Below are positions 25,685 through 34,335 of a stretch of DNA of 64,000 nucleotides, one piece after another (the stretch's first letter is position 1; each line of letters begins with the position of its first letter). This stretch comes from Lishizhenia tianjinensis (lineage in GTDB: Bacteria > Bacteroidota > Bacteroidia > Flavobacteriales_D > Crocinitomicaceae): positions 310,001 to 374,000 of the forward strand of contig NZ_FPAS01000001.1 in the NCBI RefSeq assembly GCF_900116425.1, written 5' to 3'. The translations under genes and the position numbers were made by a program. A model generated the notes under the pieces. It had not been told where the DNA came from. It saw only the letters and a program-made list of their open reading frames with translations, and did no database searches.

Positions 25685-26803
25685 CTATTTTTTTATATGT
25701 TGGACGAGTAGGTCTTCTAAAGCTTCGCACACGGCCTGTTTACTAAACGTTTTTAATGCCTTTTTACGAGCGTTTTCACCCATCAAAGTGGCTTGGTCGT
25801 AGGCATTGTATATACTCGAAAATTGCATAGAGAAATCTTCAAGGTTGTTAACTTCATACAGTTTCCCAAACTTTCCTTCACCTAAGATTTCTGGTGTTCC
25901 TGCAGAACGAGTTCCTATAATGGGAAGTCCGTAACTCATAGCTTCTATGGTAACCATACCAAAGGTTTCTCCTTCAGATGCCATTACAAAAAGATCTATA
26001 CCCTTGTAAAATGCTTCTGTATCTTTCATAAAGGGTCTGAAGTGAACTTTAGAAGAGAGGCCTAAATTTTTAACTTCATCTTGAAGGAGTTGGTAATAAT
26101 CTTCGCCTTCATTGTGGGTTAAATCTCCTACGATGAGTAATTCTACATCTTGGTGTTTTTTTTCTAACTCCGCCAGTGCTTTGATTAGAAAATGTTGACC
26201 TTTTAAAGGATCCAGACGTCCGAGTATACCCAAAATAAATTTGTCCTGAGGAAGGTTTAATAGCGCTCGGGCTTCTTCTTTAGATAATTTCGTTCCTGCA
26301 ACTTTGTCTGTAGCTAAAGGAATTTGATGAATTTTATGTGCTGGAAAATTCGTGTTTTCTTTTACTTGTTCTGCCAAAAACTTTAGCGGTGATATCCATA
26401 AATCTATTTTGGCAAATCTTCGTGTGTGAAAAAGGTCCTTCTTTTTAACATCTATCTGCATGGCTTGTTGGTAGAGGATTTTGAAGTCTTTCTTCATTTT
26501 AGACTTCACCAAGCCCATAATGTTCATGTCGCGTCTGTCTCTAATCCAAACGGCTGTTACATTGTCTTTTTTGAATTGTTTACCGACTTTACTGGCGTTG
26601 GAGTAATCAAAATACTTTTTATTGTGGGCTACGTAGCGTACAGGAATTTGGTATTCCTTGTTTTTCTCATCGATATAAGCATCTTTAACGCAGTACAATA
26701 CCACATTAAAACCACGTTCGTGCATCCAGTATGCGTAGCGGATAAAGTTCATTTCTAAACCTCCCCAGCTCACCGAACTACAATAAAAAGCAAGTGTTTC
26801 CAT
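25685..26803 (-). CDS. Glycosyltransferase family 4 protein
   Basis: The GT-B fold is visible in this 372-residue protein. The N-terminal lobe has SSVSWGGLEMNFIRYAYW, while the C-terminal lobe begins with ILGILGRLDPLKGQ near 193 and has the catalytic ASEGETFGMVTIEAMSYGLP (the E-x7-E type sugar-nucleotide site) near 275. It transfers a sugar from a nucleotide donor, perhaps in lipopolysaccharide or capsule synthesis. No glycan cluster surrounds it. Confidence 0.9.
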   Translation of the reverse strand: METLAFYCSSVSWGGLEMNFIRYAYWMHERGFNVVLYCVKDAYIDEKNKEYQIPVRYVAHNKKYFDYSNASKVGKQFKKDNVTAVWIRDRRDMNIMGLVKSKMKKDFKILYQQAMQIDVKKKDLFHTRRFAKIDLWISPLKFLAEQVKENTNFPAHKIHQIPLATDKVAGTKLSKEEARALLNLPQDKFILGILGRLDPLKGQHFLIKALAELEKKHQDVELLIVGDLTHNEGEDYYQLLQDEVKNLGLSSKVHFRPFMKDTEAFYKGIDLFVMASEGETFGMVTIEAMSYGLPIIGTRSAGTPEILGEGKFGKLYEVNNLEDFSMQFSSIYNAYDQATLMGENARKKALKTFSKQAVCEALEDLLVQHIKK

Positions 26804-26842
26804 ATTTTTAAGTCAGCGCTAAAATACAGCTTTTTCTAGGCT

Positions 26843-27184
26843 TTAGGCGATGCGCGCACCGTTTTTCAATTTCAAGCCAGGTTCAATGAGGGTTACATCT
26901 TTGTTTTCACCCAAAGCGCCAAGCACTAAACATTCGCTCATAATGTTGGCGATTTGTTTCGGTGGAAAATTAACCACGGCTACAATTTGTTTTCCGATAA
27001 GATCTTCAGGTTGGTATAAAGCAGTGATTTGTGCAGATGTTTTGCGTTTACCTAAGGGACCAAAATCTATGATCATTTTATAGGCAGGGTTTTTAACTTC
27101 CTTGAAAATTTCAGCACTTTCTATAGTTCCTATGCGCATTTCAACTTTGGTGAATTCTTCCCAAGTGAGCTTGTTTTCTTCCAT
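26843..27184 (-). CDS. csaA: CsaA-like tRNA-binding protein
   Basis: The 113 residues form a single EMAP/tRNA-binding OB-fold: VEMRIGTIESAE at the start, VVNFPPKQIANIMSECLVLGA in the middle, and a short tail that closes a homodimer. This fits the CsaA family, tRNA-binding chaperone-like proteins. It is read after the ktrA-like gene on the same strand, with a 49-bp gap. Confidence 0.9.
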   Translation of the reverse strand: MEENKLTWEEFTKVEMRIGTIESAEIFKEVKNPAYKMIIDFGPLGKRKTSAQITALYQPEDLIGKQIVAVVNFPPKQIANIMSECLVLGALGENKDVTLIEPGLKLKNGARIA

Positions 27185-27233
27185 GTTATTCTGTAATAAG
27201 TGAATTGTGTTTTTTAATTGATTTTGTCCTTTC

Positions 27234-27911
27234 TTACTTCAAAAAGCTATTGATATCAGTATTTCTTCCATAAACCACCAATATTTCATCTTTGTTAATT
27301 CGCGTTTCAGAGGAAGCCACACCGCTACTTCTTTTGTCCAATTTAATTTCTGGAAATTCAGAATCTGTATTAGGCATTAGGGTAGTTAATACAATGAGGT
27401 TGTACTTGCGACGTATGTTGAGTTCTTTTAAGGTTTTACCTTCAAATTCTTGAGGAGCCTGAATTTCAACTATGCTGTAATTATCACTCAACTGAAAGGA
27501 GTCAACAACACGAGATAAACAGAGCTTTTTAGACCATCGTTCCGCTGTTTCTTCTTCAGGATGTACAATTTCATGCACGCCAATTGCTTTCAATACTTTT
27601 TCGTGTAAGGTGTTTATCGCTCTGCTAATTAAACGTTTTACTTTCAGGTTTTTTAGCAGTGCCGTTACCATAATGTTCGCACCTTCATTTTCACCTATAG
27701 CTACAATAACTACGTCTGTATCGTCTAAGGGTAAACCAGAAACGGTAAGCTCATCGGTAGCGTCCATGCATATGGTATGGGTAATCTTTTCCTTTAAGGC
27801 ATCTACCTTTTCCATGCGTTTGTCTACACCTATAACTTCATGACCACGACTGGTTAATTTTTCTGCTAAACTCGATCCAAAACTACCGAGTCCGAATACT
27901 ATATATTTCAT
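27234..27911 (-). CDS. ktrA: TrkA/KtrA-family potassium uptake regulator
   Basis: An RCK_N Rossmann domain starts with GLGSFGSSLAE (7-17) and an acidic residue at the end of strand 2 (VDKR), the NAD/ATP-binding pattern. The C-terminal RCK_C domain follows from about 140. It forms a cytosolic gating ring on the potassium channel encoded just upstream (1-bp gap). The 225-residue single-RCK length is the KtrA form rather than the two-RCK TrkA form. Confidence 0.9.
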   Translation of the reverse strand: MKYIVFGLGSFGSSLAEKLTSRGHEVIGVDKRMEKVDALKEKITHTICMDATDELTVSGLPLDDTDVVIVAIGENEGANIMVTALLKNLKVKRLISRAINTLHEKVLKAIGVHEIVHPEEETAERWSKKLCLSRVVDSFQLSDNYSIVEIQAPQEFEGKTLKELNIRRKYNLIVLTTLMPNTDSEFPEIKLDKRSSGVASSETRINKDEILVVYGRNTDINSFLK

Positions 27912-27912
27912 A

Positions 27913-29685
27913 TCAATTAATGCTAATTTCTTCCATTGGATAGCGGTAATTCTTATGCTTTGTGCGTTTGAATAGGGCTATCAAAATACTTAACATGCTT
28001 ACACGTCCAACGAACATAAGCACAATAATTACAATTTTACTTAAGGAACTGAGTTTTGCTGTGATTCCAACGGTGAGTCCCACTGTACTGTATGCTGAAA
28101 AACATTCAAAGGCGATATCTTTTAGGGTTAGTTCAGGGTTAAAGATGCTCACCAACATTATTCCGAAGCCGATAACCATAAGGGACAGTGAAATTACTGC
28201 AAATGCTCGCTGAACTGTTCGCATGGATATTTCTCTGCGGTAAATTTCTATCCTACTTTTTCCTTTTGCAATGGATAGAAGGTTTAAGGTAGCAATGGCT
28301 AGGGTCGTGGTTTTAATACCACCCCCTGTAGAACCAGGAGAAGCACCCACCCACATCAAGAACATGATAAGCATAAAAGTAGAGAAACGTAAGGCACCGA
28401 AATCAAATGTGTTGAATCCAGCAGTTCTGGGTGTGGTTGCTCCAAAGAGAGCGGTCACAAACTTCCCGTAAAAACTATCGTGTTCAGCAAGTGTATTGTC
28501 ATATTCTAATTCTAAAAAGAAGAGGGTTCCAAAAAAGATTAGAAAGAAGGTTGTGATAAGAATTATTCTGCTGTTTAAATTAAGCACCCAGGGTTTGTTT
28601 TCTAATTGTTTTTTTCGCCAAAAAAAGAGTTTGCGAATTACAAAGCGACGTGTATAGGTAAATACATTGGAGAAGATGGGAAAACCTAAACCTCCAAGGA
28701 TAAATAAACTTATCAATATCATTTGAAAACCATAATTGAATTTAAAATGGTTATCCGCTATTCCATCACTTAAGGTGGAAAACCCAGCGTTACAAAAGGC
28801 AGAGATAGAGTGAAAAACCGCGAAAAAAAGTTGATCTCCAGCATGCGAAAAATCATGTTTATTTAAATTGAAATAAATGAGTAGAGCTCCCAAGATCTCT
28901 ATGCCAAAAGTTATAATTATGATGCGTTTAAAGGTGGAAAATACCTCGGAGAGTCTTTTTGCGTTGGTAATCTCACTTAAGGTCAATTGATTTTCATAGG
29001 AGCTTTTACCTTTAAAAAAGAAACTGAAATAGCTGGCAAAAGTTAGAATGCCCAAACCTCCCACTTGAATAAGTATCATGAGAATAGTTTGCCCAAATTG
29101 TGTAAATGCAGTTGCGGTGTCTACTACAATTAATCCAGTTACACAAACGGCACTTGTAGAGGTAAATAAAGCGTCTAAAAAGTTGATGCCATGACTCGTT
29201 GCCAATGGTAATTTAAGGAGTAGTGCACCCACCAATATAATGAAGAGAAAACTAAGAATGAATAATTGCGCGGGGTTCAAAAGTGTTCTTTTGTATTGTA
29301 TGCGAATTTCAGAAAACTCTCTGATGAACATCAAGAAGACAGCTAGAGACAACCATGTATCATGGTGAAGAAAATTGTAATCTACCTTTCCTAAAAGGTG
29401 GATGAGTTGGTTAACTATTATCATCAAGGTATATAGCGTGCTGAGCGTGTCAAATAGGAAAACTGGAATTTTGGGTTTATGTGCCATGCGCAGTAATCGA
29501 AGTACTACAGCCAAAACTCCAAAAGAAAGTGTTACTTGATAAAATACGACCAAGTTTACCTCTATGTCTATCGTCTTTTGAAAACCATAATCAAAGAGTA
29601 GAGCAGCGCAAGCGATTATACTTAGGATAAAAGTAAACTTGAAATAGGCTTTGAGGCTAACCGTTTTGGTTATGAATTTTTTCAC
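27913..29685 (-). CDS. ktrB: TrkH/KtrB-family potassium transporter
   Basis: The 590-residue membrane protein contains the four pore loops of the family: TSAVCVTGL, SAFCNAGFS, PRTAGFNT and YSTVGLTVG, each with the key glycine. It carries potassium across the inner membrane, with KtrA as cytoplasmic regulator. The chain has four or more extra N-terminal helices (residues 15-165), longer than Bacillus KtrB. It is the first gene of the ktrBA pair. Confidence 0.92.
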   Translation of the reverse strand: MKKFITKTVSLKAYFKFTFILSIIACAALLFDYGFQKTIDIEVNLVVFYQVTLSFGVLAVVLRLLRMAHKPKIPVFLFDTLSTLYTLMIIVNQLIHLLGKVDYNFLHHDTWLSLAVFLMFIREFSEIRIQYKRTLLNPAQLFILSFLFIILVGALLLKLPLATSHGINFLDALFTSTSAVCVTGLIVVDTATAFTQFGQTILMILIQVGGLGILTFASYFSFFFKGKSSYENQLTLSEITNAKRLSEVFSTFKRIIIITFGIEILGALLIYFNLNKHDFSHAGDQLFFAVFHSISAFCNAGFSTLSDGIADNHFKFNYGFQMILISLFILGGLGFPIFSNVFTYTRRFVIRKLFFWRKKQLENKPWVLNLNSRIILITTFFLIFFGTLFFLELEYDNTLAEHDSFYGKFVTALFGATTPRTAGFNTFDFGALRFSTFMLIMFLMWVGASPGSTGGGIKTTTLAIATLNLLSIAKGKSRIEIYRREISMRTVQRAFAVISLSLMVIGFGIMLVSIFNPELTLKDIAFECFSAYSTVGLTVGITAKLSSLSKIVIIVLMFVGRVSMLSILIALFKRTKHKNYRYPMEEISIN

Positions 29686-29882
29686 AGCGTCTTTTTGTTA
29701 AATGTAAAGAATGCATAACTAAAAATGAAGGGAAATGAAAGAAGTCTTTGTATTTCGGCGATTTCTTTTTTTATGAGTATGAAAACGATAAAAATACTTG
29801 ATGTGGAAGAGGATTTAAAGTCTTAACTTAAGTCAATGCATAAACTTCTGTTTCTCCAGAACTTTGTAAAAAAAAGTAACAG

Positions 29883-30563
29883 ATGGAAACAATGAAATTT
29901 GCAAGAACAGCCGGAGTGCTTTATTTCTTGATTGCGATTATTGGTGGATTTAGCATAATGTACGTAGGAGAAAGCCTTTTTGTTGAAGGGGATGCTAAGG
30001 CCACTTTTCAGAATTTGATAGACAAAGAAGGACTATTTCAATTGGGTTTAACCGGAGACCTACTCATTATTTTAATTGAATCTTTGCTCACGGTTATGTT
30101 GATGCGCTTATTCAAAGATTTCAATCCCACCGCGGTAAACGTCGCTGGATTTAGTAGAATAGCTATGGCTATAATTATGAGTGTGAACTTGATTTTTTAT
30201 GTGGCTCCTTATATAATGATGAAGTCGGGTTTAGCTTTAGAGCAAACGGATTTGGAAAACTGGAGTTATTTGTTTTTAGAGCTACATGGGATGGGCGTAT
30301 TTGCTTGGCAAGTATTTTTTGCTGTACACATGATTGCCTTGTCTTTTCTGATTTGTAAAACACAAATTGCCAAATGGATGCAGGGCTTTGTATTCTTAGG
30401 AGGAATAGGATATTTTACGGACTGTTTGTATCATTTCTTTTTCGCTGAAAATGAAATGTGGAGCATTGTCAATGGGGTGCTACTGGGATGTGCCGTAATA
30501 GGAGAACTTGGTTTTGCCCTTCACTTAATCCTCAAAGGCAACAAAAAAATCATCCCCGCGTAG
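29883..30563 (+). CDS. DUF4386-family membrane protein
   Basis: The protein has 226 residues and about six membrane helices. ARTAGVLYFLIAIIGGF at the start and the FSRIAMAI segment match DUF4386, a family without known function. A GAACTTTG just upstream (29858-29865) differs from the -7 consensus in its first base. ATG 29883 follows a purine-rich stretch; a second in-frame ATG 9 bases later is equally possible. Confidence 0.85.
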   Translation: METMKFARTAGVLYFLIAIIGGFSIMYVGESLFVEGDAKATFQNLIDKEGLFQLGLTGDLLIILIESLLTVMLMRLFKDFNPTAVNVAGFSRIAMAIIMSVNLIFYVAPYIMMKSGLALEQTDLENWSYLFLELHGMGVFAWQVFFAVHMIALSFLICKTQIAKWMQGFVFLGGIGYFTDCLYHFFFAENEMWSIVNGVLLGCAVIGELGFALHLILKGNKKIIPA

Positions 30564-30610
30564 GCGCAGCTTTTCGAGTCGCTCACATGTACAAGGCATA
30601 TGTATCCCCC

Positions 30611-30649
30611 CCCGTAAGGGTCGACCCGCGTGTCGACCCACCCCAAAAC
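30611..30649. repeat. Palindromic GTCGACCC repeat, copy 1
   Basis: The segment CCCGTAAGGGTCGACCCGCG continues with TGTCGACCC, ACC and CCCAAAAC. GGGTCGAC and GTCGACCC can pair around the loop CCGCGT. A nearly identical copy in the same orientation lies at 31584-31626. The two bracket a two-gene unit. The GC content is far above the surroundings, as for REP-type elements. Confidence 0.6.
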
Positions 30650-31038
30650 TACACCCGCACCCCAGAACCTCTTCCAGCCCCCTTCATCCAATGGTAAACA
30701 AGCGTAAAAAGAACAAAAGGTATAAGGGTGATAAGGGGAAACAAATACTGCCATATCCCAATTTTTGGAAATTGACCTAAAAGGAAAACGTGAAGCACAG
30801 CTAGGCCTATATAGTAGAACCATATCTGTTTTTTACGTTGAGCGATCTGAATTTCTTTTTTAGTGATATCAGCCTTAATTGTAGTATGATTTTTACTTTG
30901 TCGTTTAAGTTTTCTATGTTGAGCCTTTAAATGTTGATGTGTTTTCGAATTGTAGCTGGCAAAAATTACAAAGACAATGAAATGCAAGAGAGCGAATAGT
31001 AGGTTATAGGTAACTTTTATTTCTTCTGGATCGCGCAT
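30649..31038 (-). CDS. Hypothetical membrane protein
   Basis: Counted from ATG 31038 it has 129 residues: a first helix (about 14-30), a basic, heptad-like middle (QHRKLKRQSKNHTTIK), and two further helices (about 75-115). It is unrecognised. The start lies inside the end of the upstream gene (22-bp overlap), so translation is probably coupled. The alternative start at 31074 is also in frame but lies deeper in the upstream gene. Confidence 0.6.
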   Translation of the reverse strand: MRDPEEIKVTYNLLFALLHFIVFVIFASYNSKTHQHLKAQHRKLKRQSKNHTTIKADITKKEIQIAQRKKQIWFYYIGLAVLHVFLLGQFPKIGIWQYLFPLITLIPFVLFTLVYHWMKGAGRGSGVRV

Positions 31039-31559
31039 GCTGCTTGAGTAGTTTTGTTGCGCCACTGTATCCAATATTCTTGGAGACCTTCCGGTGTTTT
31101 AGTTAAGGGACTAATATCTAAATTTTCTCCGGGAAGTAATGCTTTTTGTAACTGTTTTTTGCGCGCAGAAAGGGCAGGGGCATGGTTCCACCCTCCGCTG
31201 TGGTCGAAGCTAGTTCTGGCAGCGCAAGAGTCGCTTACTTTTATAAAGGGTATGGTGAGTTTATAGGTGACTTTTCCTGAGCCCATGCCAACGGTAGACA
31301 TTTTAAGGGAATTGAAATCAACCTTTACGTAGTTTTTTTCCTTATAGAGTTTTTTGAGTTGGTCGCCTACTTTGGCCGACATGGTATTGGAGAATTGATG
31401 GGCAATATCATCACCCTTTATGAATTCTGGACCTTGGTAATAGCCATAGCAGCTGTCTTGATTACAATCTACATGCTCCGTGAATTCACCATGTTCCCTT
31501 TGAGAAGCAAAGGATAAAAATATCCCTACAAACAATATAGCACCCCCAATCAATTTCAT
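31017..31559 (-). CDS. Exported hypothetical protein
   Basis: Counted from ATG 31559 the protein has 180 residues and starts with a signal peptide (MKLIGGAILFVGIFLSFAS). The mature part has four cysteines (CNQDSCYG, then SDSCAARTS, near the end CAIQKK) and no recognised domain. An in-frame ATG further upstream (31640) would translate through the palindromic repeat and is rejected. It shares a unit with the 129-residue membrane protein. Confidence 0.65.
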   Translation of the reverse strand: MKLIGGAILFVGIFLSFASQREHGEFTEHVDCNQDSCYGYYQGPEFIKGDDIAHQFSNTMSAKVGDQLKKLYKEKNYVKVDFNSLKMSTVGMGSGKVTYKLTIPFIKVSDSCAARTSFDHSGGWNHAPALSARKKQLQKALLPGENLDISPLTKTPEGLQEYWIQWRNKTTQAACAIQKK

Positions 31560-31583
31560 TTCCCTATGAAAATACAAAAAACT

Positions 31584-31626
31584 CCCGTACGGTGTCGACC
31601 CGCGTGTCGACCCGATACCCCAAAAC
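31584..31626. repeat. Palindromic GTCGACCC repeat, copy 2
   Basis: CCCGTACGGTGTCGACCCGC continues with GTGTCGACCC, GATA and CCCCAAAAC. It is the same element as at 30611-30649 with small changes in the linkers. It lies between the terminator of the E1 gene and the start of the exported protein gene. Confidence 0.6.
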
Positions 31627-31656
31627 CAAAAAAAACGCACCCCTAAGGATGCGTTT
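31627..31656 (-). terminator. Intrinsic terminator of the E1 gene
   Basis: Read on the minus strand, AAACGCATCC and GGGTGCGTTT pair over ten positions (one wobble) around TTAG, followed by a T run. It lies 25 bp after the stop codon. Confidence 0.8.
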
Positions 31657-31680
31657 CTAAATCTATAAAAGTCTTTCTCC

Positions 31681-34125
31681 TTAAAACAAAGCAGGGAAAT
31701 CTGTTGGATTCGCTTCGTGCATCATGCCGTAAGCTGTTTCAAAGATATCGTCTACGTTTGGTTTAGAGAAGTAATCTCCATCTGTTGAGTAAGCTGGACG
31801 GTGATCCTTCGCACTCAAAGTAATTGGTTGAGAATCCAAGTGGTAATAACCACCTTGTTTCACCAAAATTTGATCTAAGATAAATGCTGTAGCACCAGAG
31901 CTCACGTCTTCATCAACGATCATCAAACGGTTAGTTTTCTTCAAGGATTCAACAATCATGTGGTTCACGTCAAAAGGTAACAAGGTTTGAACGTCTATTA
32001 ATTCTACATTCATTCCTGTTTCTGCCATTAACTTTTCAGCTTGCACACATAAGTTAAAAGTAGAACCGTAAGAAACGATGGTTAAATCAGTACCTTCTTT
32101 CACGATTTCCGGAACTCCCAATGGAATTTTGTATTCTCCTAAGTTGCTTGGCTTTTGTTCTTTTGATCTGTATCCGTTCAAAGGTTCAATAACCAATGCT
32201 GGCTCATCTGCTTCCATCAACAAGTTGTACATACCCGCTGCTTGCACCATGTTTCTAGGAACACAAACGTGCATACCACGAATCGCGTTGATGATCATTC
32301 CCATAGGAGAACCTGAGTGCCAGATTCCTTCTAAACGGTGACCACGTGTACGAATGATTAATGGCGCTTTTTGTCCACCAGCTGTTCTGTATTGTACAGT
32401 TGCTAAATCGTCAGACATAATCTGAATAGCGTACAACAAATAGTCTAAGTATTGGATTTCAGCGATAGGACGTAAACCCCTCATGGCCATACCTATACCT
32501 TGACCAAGGATGGTAGCCTCTCTAATTCCAGTATCAGAAACTCTTAATTCACCGAATTTCTCTTGCATACCTTCCATAGATTGGTTTACACCACCAATCT
32601 TACCTGTATCTTCACCAAAAGTCAAGGCTTCTGGGTACTTTTCAAATATCTTCTCGAAGTTATCTCTCAATACAATTCTTCCATCAACCATTTCTTCTCC
32701 TTCAAATGTTGGAGCAACTGGAGTGATGTTAGCAATGCTGTATTTAGATGAAGAGTAAAGGGCAGAACTGTAACGATTTGCGTTGTTGTTCAACTGTGTA
32801 TGTAACCAGTTTACCAAAGCAGTTTTCGCTGCGTTTTCTTCACCTCTTACCTTGCGGATAACACTTCTAACTACGTTTAATACATCCTTACGAATAGGTT
32901 CGAATGCATTTTCCAAGGCTTCAATCTCTTTGTTGATGAAAGCTTTGTTTGGAGAGGCGTCTGCTACGTTCTTCATCAATTGAACGGCAGTTGAAAGATC
33001 TGCTAACAAATCTGTTGTGAAAGCTTTCCACGCAGCATTTTTAGCATTTCTAACTTCTTTTTTCGCTTCTTTTTCTATGGCTTCTAATTCCTCAAGAGTT
33101 GCAATAGCTGCATCTTCACCAAGGCTTGTAGAAGTAATCCATTGTTTGAATTTCTCTATACAGTCGAAATCTTTCTCCCACTGTAATCTTTCTTCAGATT
33201 TGTAACGCTCGTGAGATCCAGAAGTAGAGTGACCTTGCGGTTGGTTTACTTCTTTTACGTGAACTAAAACAGGAATCTGCTCTTCACGTGCTAATTTCAC
33301 TGCTTTTTCGTAAGTGATACAAAGGTCAGCGTAATCCCATCCTTTGGTTACGAAAATTTCAAATCCTGGCGTATCTTCTGTTCTTTGGAAACCAGCCAAA
33401 GCTTCAGAGATAGAGTTTTTCGTTGTTTGGTGATCTCTAGAAACAGAGATTCCGTATCCATCATCCCAAACACTCATTACCATAGGTACTTGTAATACAC
33501 CTGCAGCATTCATTGTTTCCCAGAAAGGACCTTCTGATGTTGAGGCATCTCCAATTGTACCGAAAGCAACTTCATTTCCACCATTGGTGAATTTTTTGAA
33601 GTCTTCTAATTCTTTTAATGAAGGATGATTTCTATACACTTTAGATGCTTGCGCCAATCCTAATAAACGAGGCATTTGTCCGGCAGTAGGAGAGATGTCT
33701 GCAGAAGAGTTCTTCTGTTCCATCAAGTTTTTCCACTCTCCGTTCTCATCTATGTTACGCGTTGCAAAGTGTCCACCCATTTGACGTCCACCTGATGCAG
33801 GCTCATGTTCTACATCTGTGTGTGCGTAAAGGGCAGCAAAATATTGTTGTACATTTAATTGATCTATGGCCATCATCAGAGTTTGATCTCTGTAGTAACC
33901 GCTTCTAAAGTCTCCGTTTTGGAACTGCTTTGCTAAAGCGATTTGTGCCAATTCTTTCCCATCTCCAAAAATACCGAACTTCGCTTTACCGGTAAGAACT
34001 TCTCGTCTTCCCAATAAAGAAGTTTCTCTTGAAATACAAGCCAATCTGTAATCGTTAATGATTTCGTTTTTGTATGCTTGTAAATCTGTATTTGTAGTCT
34101 CGAGAGTCTCAGTGTTTTTCGTCAT
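31681..34125 (-). CDS. Fused 2-oxoacid dehydrogenase E1 (alpha-beta), branched-chain type
   Basis: The protein of about 814 residues joins both E1 subunits. The alpha half has the thiamine diphosphate motif GDASTSEG...N near 205-225 and SGGRQMGGH before it. The beta half (from about 480) has FGEDTGKIGGVN, EIQYLDYL and GTDLTIVSYG. It decarboxylates branched-chain 2-oxoacids or pyruvate and reduces E2 lipoate. ATG 34125 is the start, because the longer frame to 34170 runs over the -7 element at 34146. E2/E3 genes are not in the window. Confidence 0.92.
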   Translation of the reverse strand: MTKNTETLETTNTDLQAYKNEIINDYRLACISRETSLLGRREVLTGKAKFGIFGDGKELAQIALAKQFQNGDFRSGYYRDQTLMMAIDQLNVQQYFAALYAHTDVEHEPASGGRQMGGHFATRNIDENGEWKNLMEQKNSSADISPTAGQMPRLLGLAQASKVYRNHPSLKELEDFKKFTNGGNEVAFGTIGDASTSEGPFWETMNAAGVLQVPMVMSVWDDGYGISVSRDHQTTKNSISEALAGFQRTEDTPGFEIFVTKGWDYADLCITYEKAVKLAREEQIPVLVHVKEVNQPQGHSTSGSHERYKSEERLQWEKDFDCIEKFKQWITSTSLGEDAAIATLEELEAIEKEAKKEVRNAKNAAWKAFTTDLLADLSTAVQLMKNVADASPNKAFINKEIEALENAFEPIRKDVLNVVRSVIRKVRGEENAAKTALVNWLHTQLNNNANRYSSALYSSSKYSIANITPVAPTFEGEEMVDGRIVLRDNFEKIFEKYPEALTFGEDTGKIGGVNQSMEGMQEKFGELRVSDTGIREATILGQGIGMAMRGLRPIAEIQYLDYLLYAIQIMSDDLATVQYRTAGGQKAPLIIRTRGHRLEGIWHSGSPMGMIINAIRGMHVCVPRNMVQAAGMYNLLMEADEPALVIEPLNGYRSKEQKPSNLGEYKIPLGVPEIVKEGTDLTIVSYGSTFNLCVQAEKLMAETGMNVELIDVQTLLPFDVNHMIVESLKKTNRLMIVDEDVSSGATAFILDQILVKQGGYYHLDSQPITLSAKDHRPAYSTDGDYFSKPNVDDIFETAYGMMHEANPTDFPALF

Positions 34126-34145
34126 AGATGTATTTTTAAGCCTTG

Positions 34146-34153
34146 CAAAGATA
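34146..34153 (-). promoter_or_regulatory. -7 element of the E1 gene
   Basis: TATCTTTG on the minus strand fits TAnnTTTG. It lies 20 bp before the start codon at 34125 and excludes the start at 34170. Confidence 0.6.
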
Positions 34154-34335
34154 ATAAAAAAAGCCTGCAATTCGTAGTGTCTGAATCACAGGCTCTTGTC
34201 TGTTTTTGGTTAGAAAACTCAATTGTTCATTGAGATGCGTTAGAAGTTGCTGATTTTCAAGTTAAACTTAGGAATACACTACTGAAAAAAGTGCATTTTC
34301 TTACGCTGTTGTTTGCTGCTAAAACAATTTATTGA

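Noticed and set aside
30564-30610. CRISPR or attachment site at the palindromic repeat
   Set aside because: There are only two copies one kilobase apart and no spacers or integrase, so neither interpretation fits.
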